From Neodiprion pinetum (lineage: Eukaryota; Arthropoda; Insecta; Hymenoptera; Diprionidae): a stretch of DNA of 64,000 nucleotides. The position numbers were made by a program, and so were the translations under genes. The stretch spans positions 6,307,087 through 6,371,086 of the forward strand of contig NC_060236.1 of the NCBI RefSeq assembly GCF_021155775.2. Direction: 5' to 3'. This document shows, piece by piece, positions 54,518-64,000 of the stretch. Each line of letters starts with the position of its first letter. The first letter of the stretch is position 1. A model generated the notes under the pieces. That model did not search any database. It saw only the letters and a program-made list of their open reading frames with translations, and was not told the origin of the DNA.

Positions 54518-54944
54518 GACGACGTCAAAGCGCTGAAAAATGAAGGAGAAATTAAGGACGTGTCGAACTCCTACCCTTACCGACCGAGCAAACTCACCCT
54601 TTTTCTTCGTATATTAGATAAACAAACGAAGTAAAAGTATACACGTAAGTATTTTTTTTTATCTTTGACGACGTCAAAGAGCCAAAAAATAAAGGACAAA
54701 TTAAGGACATGTTGTACTCCTACCCTTACTCACCCTCGTACTTCTTATGTGAAACAAACAAACGAACTGAAAGTATACGTAAGTATTCTTGGGATATGAA
54801 CAACTTTCCTGAATTTCACTACAAAAGAGCGATGTACCGTAGAAATTTGATCCCTTTCCGCTCGTTTCTTTACTTGATACAGGAAAAAAAAAATTACGAG
54901 TTTGCTCGGTCGGTAAAGGTAGGAGTATTACATGACCTTAAGGC
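54518..54944. repeat. Two direct and one inverted copy of a 100-130 bp unit
   Basis: Unit A (54518-54653) and unit B (54667-54787) share GACGACGTCAAAG, AATTAAGGAC, CTCCTACCCTTAC and ACGTAAGTATT in order, with a period of 149 bp. Unit C (about 54863-54944) is inverted: it carries GAGTTTGCTCGGTCGGTAA, the complement of unit A's TTACCGACCGAGCAAACTC. The (GAA)n tract at 54266-54300 lies just upstream. The ORFs here arise from the repetition. Confidence 0.65.
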
Positions 54945-57900
54945 GGTATGGCGAACGATCAAGACCGAAAGAACGAAAGGACGAAGAGCTTCGAATCAAG
55001 ACTTGCGAATATGCGCAGGTTTCCGCCATTGATTTTAAACTCGTTGTTGATAAAAATTATTAGAATAAAAAATAAAGTAAACGGTAAATTCCTAACATCT
55101 GATCAACTATATAATCACAATTTTTAACATAAAACTGACTGATTAAATCGGCCAAATTTTTCTTCATCTCAAAATTTCGTCAGATCGAAATCCCTTAAAA
55201 CCCCGAATTTTGTCACGATGAATTCTTGCAAGATTAAATTAGAAAATTTCTGTCAAATTCCAATTCCGTGATAAGAACTCGACGCGTTTTTCCCAGAGCA
55301 ACGCTGCTTTTTAACCCCCGTATATAATCAAGAAGTTGGTATAATTCTTCGGGGTAAGTGCGACTGCAGCAGTGCTTAACTCCTTGTTACACCCACGTTC
55401 GCCACCAAGGCAATTCGCCTCTACGTGCACTTCGACATCCAACGTTTTCGGTCGAGGAGGATGTTATATATACGTATACGGATAGGTAAAAGTACGGCTC
55501 TGGAAAGTGCCAAGAGAGTTTTTAGATAAAGTGGCTACCGTCCAACTCGCGCCCCAATGCGTATAGCAATGCAACGCCACTCGAGAGGTTTTATCGGTGG
55601 ATTTTCTTCACCCCCCTTTTCGTCTCTTTTTTGCAGACTACCTCTTCCCCCTTTATACCTGGATGAGCTTTAATGATTGAGCGCAACTCGTCGTAGTCAG
55701 GTATAATATACTCAAAAAGAGTATAAATTTAAAATACACCGATCCATATTTAGTTGGATTTTTCTCACTCTTGCGCTTTTGGTTTAAAAGCCACAAGCGA
55801 GACAAGCGATTGAAGAGACAGCTGAAACGAATAAAATATAAATTTGCATTATTCAAATTTATATCCAATTCGATTTTTCTTACTTTTGAAATTACTTCTT
55901 TCGCCCGTAACTTCGGAACCAAAAGCTTGCCGACTTCCATTTTGGTCATAAAATTTTCGTCTTTTAACAAAACAATTCATGGGAAAAATTCAACGCCAAC
56001 AAAAATCAAATTCGTGGTATAAAAAATCTAAAACTAGACCACTATATCAGAAAAGGTGGGCATAAGGGTTGATTTCACCCTGTAAGTATTATTTTTCTCC
56101 GTTTTTTTCCCCCCTCTCTCGTTCCCTATCTTACCGGAGTTGTATAATCAGACCCCTGGGAACTTCTCGAGGGTAATAAAATTTTCAAGCTGATCTTGCT
56201 CGCTTTTCACCCCTAAACTTTTATACCCCTTTTTTCTTCATTGCCATTCTTAAAGTCTCGACGCACGAAACTAGCTCATACAGAATTCAAAAAGAAAAAT
56301 ATTATACGTGTAGAACAGAGCTTTACTTTTTTCGTAGAATCTGACAAGCTCCGGTCGAGGTTCATTAAAGTTGTCGTAATTTTTTTTTTTTCTCTTTCAT
56401 ATTCGTACGACAACTTTATGTGACAACTTGTTTAATCGGAAATTAAAAAAGTTCTCAAGATTTCGTCCCTCTTTTGATTTACCAGATACGTGCTGATTTC
56501 TCGTCAGATTTTTATCCGAATGAAGTACAAAACGGGAAAGAAAGAAAAATCTTCAAAGTTTCAAGTGAAGTAGATTGACAAGAAAAAAGATCCGATATCG
56601 AATTACATTTAAAGATTTAAATCTTCGCGACGACAAACTTATGTGAAAAGTTTACGCGGCCGCATATTTAAGATTCTTCCCCCGAAAATACTTTACGCCA
56701 TAAGTTAACAACCAGTTATCAAAAGCTTGCAACTTGTTCGCAGGTTACAATTATAATACGTAAATACTATTCGCATGACTTTCGGATATTACAAGGCGGT
56801 ATTCGTGAATGGTAAAGACTCGTTCGGAATCTGTGTAACTCAAGTTGGATATGGGTATAATATTAAGGATCTGATTTACAGCCATCGCAAAAGATCCGAG
56901 TATAGTTGCAGGTTGTGGATACGGATAAAAACGGACACGCGAAGGGAAGAGGCCTTTAATCTCTAAATCGTGATGGCACGTAGCCTCGAGAAATCATTCA
57001 TGATTTATTACGCGGAATCCCCAATTTTTTACCCCCAGTCCCGCTCTCTAATTCTTTCCTTTCTTCTTCCGTTTCATCTTCTTTTTTTTTTCCCTCGTTA
57101 TTTTACTTCGGAATAGCAAATCATCGAGTGACGCAAATGCAAATAAATTCTCCTCCGCGGTTAAATCTTTCACCGAAGAAAAGCTGATCGATGCACGCAT
57201 CGTATGTGTATACGAAATAGTTTGCGATACGTTTTTTCTTCATCCAATACCGCCGCTAAATAATTCGCCGATAAGAAACAAAATGTTTCACTAGAAATTA
57301 GATTATAAATAAAGTGAATTTCGAAAAATTTTTTGTAGGTCACAGTATAATATTCGATTTGTCTAGCATTATGGAACATTTCGAAAAAACGTCTTCGATT
57401 ATTTCGGTGAGATGTCAAGATTGTATCCCTAGCTGGGATCGCGTAGTTTTTTTTTTTTTTTTTTTTTTTTTTCAAATTTTTCTTCGCATAATCTTAATAT
57501 TACTACCAATTCGTCGAATATAATACTTGACGATAAACTGAGAGCTATGCGTGCGAAAAAAAAAGGAAACCAACTCGTTAGAATTACATTACTTTGACAC
57601 TTTCAAAGTAACGAAGAGAAAATTTTCTTAAACTTCGTCACAAAGGGAAAAGAAGAGTGACACGGAGGTAAAAGAAGCCAGGATAACCGATTTTATAATT
57701 CAACTCGGTGTGCCTGAGTCGCATATACACTGTATATATAAGTTAAGCCATGATACGGGGTCTACTCGAGAGAAGGAAGAAAAATATAAAGAAGAAGAAG
57801 TGGAAGTGAAAGTGTAAAGAGCGAGAGATAATACGAAACGTAATAAAGAAAAACAAGAAACACCCTTCTTGTGTCTATTTTCGCGAGAGGAAAGAAGAGA

Positions 57901-58874
57901 AGGGGGAAAAACAAGCAGAGAAAACACATTTCAAGTTTGTACAAAGTGGGTGCAGGGATCAAGTAAAGACGAATGACAGCCTCTCTCTCTCTCTCTTTCT
58001 CTTTCACTCCCCTCCGTTTCTGTATACAATTCTCTCACTCGTGTTGGGGATGGTTGCGTTATACGCACCCTCGAGTACTCTCGCACACGATGCAGGAAAC
58101 CCTTCGACTTCGTCCTAAACATTGTTATACGTACAAATTGACTGAGTAAACTTTACCCTCTGCATCTCAAAGTAAAAGATAGAGGTATACATCATCGCGG
58201 GCACAATAAACGTTACATGTATATGTATAATACATATGATGATACGATCATTTATACCTATGTAATATATTCGCCCCAAAATGTTTCTTCTTCTTTCTAA
58301 CGTTATATATATATAAATTGTGATCCTGAGTAATCGACATTTCAACAATGATTATCATTAATTATGCGTTGATTTTCGAAACAGCTGTATTAGATACGAT
58401 TTTATCATCATTTGAGGAATTTTCCAAAGTTGTATACAATAGCTATTTTTATGCATCATTCAATTGTAATTATTGCAAAAACTTTAAATATGTAAATGAA
58501 ATAATTCGTCTACAAATCGATGCGCGTTATTCTTAACCGTTAAAACATTCTTGTAAATCAATTATAACAGGCTAACTTCGAAAGAACAAAATAAAACACT
58601 CCAAATTCACTACCGCTCGTACTCGGTGATTAAGTTGAAGAGGAAAATAAATCTCGATGTTACGAAATTGATTTCCATTTATGGCATTCATATATTATCA
58701 CAAGTAAAAGACTCTATCCCGCAGGATATACGTATATGTATAGGTATACATATATGTATAGAAATATATCACTCCAACGAGTTGAGTCTCTTAAATGAAA
58801 TATTTTTACCCTTATTTATTTAATTTAACCCGAGAGCCGCTGAATATTGGTGAACGTTCTCCGCGAAGTTATAC

Positions 58875-58906
<32 letters not shown>

Positions 58907-59070
58907 TTATTTATTTATTTATTTTTTCCTATTTATGCCTCCACGTTATTTCATCTCAATCGAAGTGGAATTTTATTTCTCTCAAATAAACTCTTATCAG
59001 CAAATATTGTACGTATATAAAAACATACAATATTTGTACATCGAGATATGATATACATATATATATACAC

Positions 59071-59102
<32 letters not shown>

Positions 59103-59255
59103 AAACATACCTTCGACGTCTAGACGACAGTGCACGAAGCGTCTATATATATAGATATATATATATACATACACATATAAGGCATAATATTCCGTAGGTA
59201 CGAAATTCACTCAAGACACTCGGCTACTCGTCGTTATGTGATACGATAATACATA
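54945..59255. other. Gene-free stretch
   Basis: AT-rich, with pyrimidine-rich runs. At 55720-55900 the phrase GGATTTTTCTCACTCTT recurs as CGATTTTTCTTACTTTT, which may be a diverged duplication. No gene supported. Confidence 0.5.
59041..59096 (+). repeat. (TA)n tract near the 59.3-kb foldback
   Basis: Two TA-rich blocks split by CACAT. Another TA run borders the far end of the foldback at 59974-59991. Confidence 0.9.
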
Positions 59256-59972
59256 CATGGGGCATTCCACGTCAAATTTGCAACCCATGTACCCATGTAC
59301 ACCCTTTGATTTTGTCAATTTTTTATTATGACGTTGAACTGATCCAAAAGGTTATAGAGTTTTTTTCACATTTGTTTGGTCACCGGTGAAATTGAAAATA
59401 ATTGAAAAATCAATTCCGAAGACCGCATTTTTAAAAGACTGATCAAATTCGTTATGATTTTATAATTTAAAATATGATTTTTAAGCGTGACACGACAATG
59501 GGATTTCAATGTTTATTATTTTTTTTCACAAGTTTTCAGTTTTTTCTTCCCGGAATTGTTTTTTTTTTTTTCCTATTCCCCGATCTCAATATATTACGGA
59601 AACATGAAGAAAATGTGATTTTGTAATCTATTTAGACAGAGTCGTAAAAAAAATAAAAAAGATCAAAGAACAATTCTGACATGAAAAAACTAAAAACTTG
59701 CGAAGAAAATAGTAAATATTAAGATCCCATTATCATGTCGTGCTTAAAAATCGTATTTTAAATCATAAAATTAGTGTGAATTTTTTCAGATTTTTAAAAA
59801 CGGCGTCTTCGGAATTGGTTTTTCAATTTTTATCCATTTCACTGGTGCCTCGAGAAATCCGATAAAAATTCAGAGACCCTTTTGGGTCGGTTGCAAACGT
59901 CATGCTAAAAAATTAACAAATTTGAAGGAGGTGACTTACATGGGTTGCAAATTTGATATGGAATGCCCCATG
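59256..59972. mobile_element. 717-bp foldback (palindromic) transposable element, non-autonomous
   Basis: The ends are CATGGGGCATTCCA and its complement TGGAATGCCCCATG. Pairing continues inward for about 290 bp: TCAAATTTGCAACCCATGTA, ATTCCGAAGACG-C, TTTTAAA-A and ATGATTTAAAATA-GATTTTTAAGC occur on both arms in mirrored order. The central 150 bp is A/T-rich. No ORF is present. The flanks are (TA)-rich on both sides and the target duplication is not certain. Confidence 0.8.
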
Positions 59973-60188
59973 GATATATATATATATATATACATATACA
60001 TACGGAGAAAAGCTACGGCTTTAATAAACGTCAATAATATTTCTCTCTTGTGATATCTCCTCGAGATTACACGAAGAAGAATAAAAAATGAAGAAAGAAC
60101 AAAAAGAATGAAAAACGAAGGCGTGAGACCAAACGGAAATGTGGTTGTACGTGAAAAAAAAACTTTTTAGCATCTCCTTAGTCGCGTC

Positions 60189-60398
60189 TCACTTCTTTCC
60201 TCCATCATTGTACACAGGATGACCGACTTCGGGTATGTAATTATTTTCTTTGCAACAATTTAAACACCGCCTCGGCGTTAAATTGTTCAACCACTTAACA
60301 TCCAAGGCATTTAACAGCGGCGTCAAACGCGTTCGTTCGGTAACTGCCAAAAATCGCGAAATGGCGTCATAAAGCAATTCAATGTTTTTTGGTGTCAC
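60189..60398 (-). CDS. Candidate 69-codon ORF without ATG (uncertain)
   Basis: The minus-strand frame runs from a GTG at 60398 to TGA at 60189; the frame is open only four codons further upstream, to a TAG at 60413-60411. The residues look protein-like (NIELLYDAISRFLAV, later RRCLNCCKENN) with balanced composition and no low complexity, unlike most ORFs in the window. No ATG exists, and no good pyrimidine-rich acceptor was seen upstream, so it may be a degraded transposon or viral fragment, the last exon of an unseen gene, or chance. Family not recognised. Confidence 0.25.
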   Translation of the reverse strand: MTPKNIELLYDAISRFLAVTERTRLTPLLNALDVKWLNNLTPRRCLNCCKENNYIPEVGHPVYNDGGKK

Positions 60399-61509
60399 TC
60401 GTGAATATATCTACTCTTGAAAGCACTCGGTTTGAGAATTTTTCAAGTCAAGGAATCCGATTCCGACCACAAAAAGTTATTTTTTCCGCGCATTCGTAGG
60501 AATTTTTAGACCTCGAAGCTTACGAATTTTTTAAATAATTTTCTAAAACGGCGTCATAGAAAAATTCGGAATGAATTTTTCTTTTCGAAAACGTTGAATA
60601 ATAAATTTTTTCGAGTACAAATACGCAATATCAAGAATTACGGAGCAAGTTTTCTAATACAATCTACAAAGTTACGGTGATTGTAAATAATCTCGTGTAA
60701 TTCAAAATACTGCGCAGTACTATTTGCGACCAAACGCAGTTGGACGATCTAACGATAAGAAACAACAACAACTTCATCTGCCAACTTTTGGCCATACCTA
60801 CACGATGTGTCTACATATATCGTCGTCGTCGTCAAGGGTGTGTCGCAAACGGGGAATAAAGAAAAGAAAAAAGTAAAAAAAAACAAGAAGATGAAAGAAA
60901 CCCACGCGACTCGATATCGAGTCTATAACTCTATGTTTCACAATCCGCACAATCGTAACAGACGTCATGTTGCATTAGAGCGGTGGAATTGAAGCCTCGG
61001 ATCTTCGGACTCACAATCAGCGAACGAATGAATTGCACATCGGTTCAAGGACAAATAAATTATTTCGGTAAACAAAATCGTACACATTATAAAACGTTGT
61101 ACGTATAACTTTGATATCTCTAAACCAGCGTTCGATCAAACGTTAAAATTGGCCCGCTAAACGTTTGTTTTGAAAATATTTATAAAATTCCATTTCTCAC
61201 GGTGCATGAAGGGAAAATACGGCTTTCAGAACTAACAGAACAGACCAAAAGCTCGCTGCTTTCGCGACGACTAGACTACAAGACCATTGAATAGCTGCAG
61301 AAGTTCCGCCCGTGAGGCGAAGGTCCGTCTTTGAAGCCTCCGTCTAATTTTGTAGGAGCCAAAACCGACGTCACTTTGAAATTCCCCGTCAAGCACGGTG
61401 AACATCGAGAGACTTACTTAACTCGCTGTTGCAAGTATATTATACATGTACATTGACTATTTATGTATGTATAATACATAATTATAAAGTAGAGTAAACC
61501 TCAGAAACT

Positions 61510-61670
61510 GATTTTGCTATGCAATTACCAAAAAAGGATCGACGATATCGCAAAATGTTTACGCGTGCCTCGTTTTTCGTAACTCCAACAATATTCAAAC
61601 AGTTTTTTTTAACGATACCTGTCTTACTAAATTTTTCTAGTTACCGTAGCAAATGAAATTTTTCTCAGTG
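61510..61670 (+). repeat. 160-bp dispersed repeat, copy 2
   Basis: It has the same orientation as copy 1, 16.8 kb away, and begins at GATTTTGC in both. It ends AAATTTTTCTCAGTG. The differences are mostly single substitutions with one or two indels, so the two copies share a fairly recent ancestor. Confidence 0.75.
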
Positions 61671-62735
61671 TTTGTTTACAACCGCGTGTACCTCGAGTAT
61701 AGCTCTAATGCAGCGCGGAGTGAATCATATCCGGAATTTTAAAGGGTGGAAATGTAACGACGGACAAGAAAATCTTGGCCGGGCCGAAACTTATCTTCGT
61801 TTTACGGTCCACTAAATCCTAAGACGTTTCTTCTTCTTCCTCGAACGGACATCGTGAAAAATTTATGTTCATTTTCGGAATATAGGCTGCAGGTTTATCC
61901 TCCTTCTCTTCGTCCAACGACCGCAGATAAGCCGTCCTTCCCCCCCCCCCCCCCCCCTTTTTTTTTAAAAACACTAGAATGGAAATAAAAATCGGAACGC
62001 CTGAATCTCGAGGATATGATCCACAAAAGATCATCTCCGTTCCGGCCCAAATCTATTAGATTTACGTATGTAATTTGAAAAGACTTGAAATCGAAAATGT
62101 TTAAGATTCGTCAACCTTTAAAAAATAACAATTCAAACAGCGTTTGTCGCGTTTTTCACGAAGATAAATTTCTACAATTATAAATTTGGTAATGTTTCAA
62201 TGTTTCAATTACGTATAACGGCAAACTGATCAACATCGTTATGCCATTCCGTGTAACGAAGCTTTATAATTTATGCCTTCGGTTGAAAAGATAGAAACGC
62301 GAAATGTTCGCGGATTGCCGGACTATGGAAATTCGAATGGGACTCGCCCCGTTAGTGACGCTTTCAATTATGTACCAAACTGGACGAAGCTGACCGACCA
62401 AGTACTTCTGCTGTCCATTTGTCGAACGGATCGATCCAATCGAAACGGGTGAATTAACGACGCGTAGATTGTTCTCACGTCTGCGGCAAAAGCTTGACCA
62501 AACCAACAGCCAGAAAGTCTCAAGCCTCTGCAGTAATTGTCAATTGTGTGTCAATTGGTGTCAACTGACAACGGCGATCGTACGACGTCGTCTCGACCAA
62601 TGGAAACACTGGGATTTGGCCGAGCCTCCGGGAGTGTGTAAACGTTGATCTCAGATGTACGAGAATAGTGATTTGTTATTTTAAGCCGGCTGCCATCTGT
62701 TGTTAAAGCCGCCGTCGGACTCGCTACGATACTTT

Positions 62736-62973
62736 CACTGAGAAAAGAGTTTACTTGACGTTAACAAACGTGTATTTCGATATAGCGGGATGAGTGTTTC
62801 GTTGTTATTATCAAATTTTAGTTGTTAATACCAAATATGATTTGTCAACCGTTAGCAAATTTCTATTCGTCATTGTTTGGCTCAACCAAAATTTGATACT
62901 TATAGCGAAACATTTATCTCGTCATTCACAAATATACGTTTGTTATGACGGTAAATAAACAATTTTCTCAGTG
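62736..62973. mobile_element. 238-bp MITE with CACTGAGAAAA terminal inverted repeats
   Basis: The left end CACTGAGAAAAGAGTTTAC matches the reverse complement of the right end (CACTGAGAAAATTGTTTAT). Pairing continues through AACAAACGT-TATTT, TGTTTCG and ATCAAATTTT-GTTG, so nearly the whole element folds on itself around 62850. No ORF. Superfamily not assigned; target duplication not clear. Confidence 0.75.
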
Positions 62974-64000
62974 ATACGTCATGCACGTATTTATATAATT
63001 TGCGTCTAATAGTAAATGCATACGTCGGTAGGCTTCGTATTTTTGTTTCCAGTATTCGCGCCGTTACAGTATCTTAAAATACCTTAGATGTAGAACTATT
63101 TTGTTTATTTATAAATATAGGAATTGGGTCGTTGAAACAACGAAACGTAGACACATTTTTTGACGGACGTAAAGTTCAAACATGAAAAAGATCAAACAGA
63201 GTTTCATGGGATCTGGGTCTGAAATTAAGCCACTTGAAAATAATTCTAGAAAGTTGAAAAGTTTTTGGATATCTAGTACTAGAACAAAATAATAATGTAA
63301 ACGATCTTTACCAAAATTTTTCTCATTTTTTCTTGGAAATAAAAGAACACAAGATACTGAAATAATGAATAATATCGTAGATAACGATGCTTCGTTTGAA
63401 AATTGATAAAAGTCTATAATATCCGTTCCATCTAACTCCCAAATGTCTCGTTTCATTCTGGAGAGCATTTTCTGTCAATTAGCCGAAACACTTTCCTGTC
63501 GTCATATCGCCAACCTCGAATATTTAACTTCTAACGAATCAGCTAGAATTTTCAAGAATTTCGAAGCGATCCGTGAAACGAAAGATCGCTACTCAAACTT
63601 TCCTTGTTATAAACCCCTTATTTACGTGTTATCTTAATTTTTTTGCAGCTTTCAAATATAACGAGATTTCATGGATCGTCTTCAATACGCACGAGCGGCA
63701 TGTGTAATCGAATAAATACAACGTCAATTTATCGTTGCACGAGCATTAAATTTTCGCAACAGTTGCAAGAAAATCTAGCAAGAGATTGTGGTAAAAAATG
63801 AAAATAATTAAGGACCGAGCGGTAACCGCAACTAAAAATTTTTCACAGTGTGAAATAAAATCTTTGACCGACAACCCGGCTTAATTGAAACTCGGCATTT
63901 AGCTTGTACGGACGGAAACGTAGCCCCTGAAAAGGTCTCGAAGCCGATATCTGGTGAAGCAGAACCCCCGGGGGACGAGACTCCGGGTTAGCAGTGAAAT
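62974..64000. other. Window end, no supported gene
   Basis: A minus-strand frame at 63109-63468 is open for 119 codons but shows no recognisable motif. The last 100 bp become more GC-rich (CCCCCGGGGGACGAGACTCCGGG), which might herald a feature beyond the window. Confidence 0.4.

Noticed and set aside
54140..55032. Plus-strand ORFs of 61-107 codons across the 54.5-kb repeats
   Set aside because: They translate the direct and inverted repeat units and share no conserved protein sequence beyond that.
56775..56966. 63-codon ORF with natural-looking composition
   Set aside because: Single, short, no homolog recognised, and no good splice sites or regulatory context.
63109..63468. 119-codon minus-strand ORF with hydrophobic stretches, considered as a receptor fragment
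   Set aside because: The residues match no receptor signature I can name, and no flanking exons were found.
1..64000. CRISPR array, bacterial operon, integrated phage or viral gene set
   Set aside because: No regularly spaced repeats with unique spacers, no ribosome-binding-site-led gene runs, and no viral replication or structural gene recognised; the gene structure is that of an insect.

Overview
The window looks like AT-rich nuclear DNA from an insect, most likely a hymenopteran. Supporting signs are the AT-rich composition, with CpG-rich patches and no obvious CpG depletion, dense (TA)n, (GA)n and homopolymer tracts, GT-AG introns, and a short run of the insect telomere unit TTAGG inside intron 1. 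The order is an inference; no marker gene is present. There is no bacterial operon, CRISPR array, rRNA or complete tRNA.

One protein-coding gene can be assembled with confidence. It lies on the + strand between 10000 and 25660 and has six coding exons (10000-10063, 20987-21116, 23019-23161, 23523-23652, 25134-25248, 25541-25660). All five introns are GT-AG and every phase fits, giving an uninterrupted 233-residue protein. The protein has an N-terminal signal peptide, 15 cysteines, no N-glycosylation sequon, and a hydrophobic C-terminal tail after a Ser/Gly-rich stretch, as in GPI-anchored proteins. It resembles the uncharacterised insect DUF19 / T20D4.11-like secreted Cys-rich proteins, but that family call is tentative. 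A CpG-rich stretch at about 8990-9600 is the likely promoter and 5' UTR. Intron 1 is 10.9 kb and holds three further CpG-rich patches that could be enhancers or alternative promoters.

The other roughly 50 kb hold no gene I can support. They contain microsatellites, four G/C homopolymers of 16-18 bases, and a set of non-autonomous foldback or MITE-like elements. The clearest are a 717-bp palindromic element (59256-59972) with a diverged partial copy at the window start, a foldback at 46541-47330 with a relative at 29749-30246, a foldback near 32828-33345, a hairpin with nearly identical arms at 50893-51144, and a 238-bp CACTGAG-ended MITE at 62736-62973. There are also a dispersed 160-bp repeat pair, a GGTGGCC-ended repeat in two orientations, long 'short-phrase' palindromes at 33453-34467 and 39846-40205, and a two-direct-plus-one-inverted repeat at 54518-54944. 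One 69-codon minus-strand ORF (60189-60398) reads like protein but has no ATG and no clear splice acceptor.

I did not find a convincing new gene system. The best leads are the uncharacterised surface protein, the 50.9-51.1 kb hairpin as a possible small-RNA source, and the family of short-phrase palindromes.
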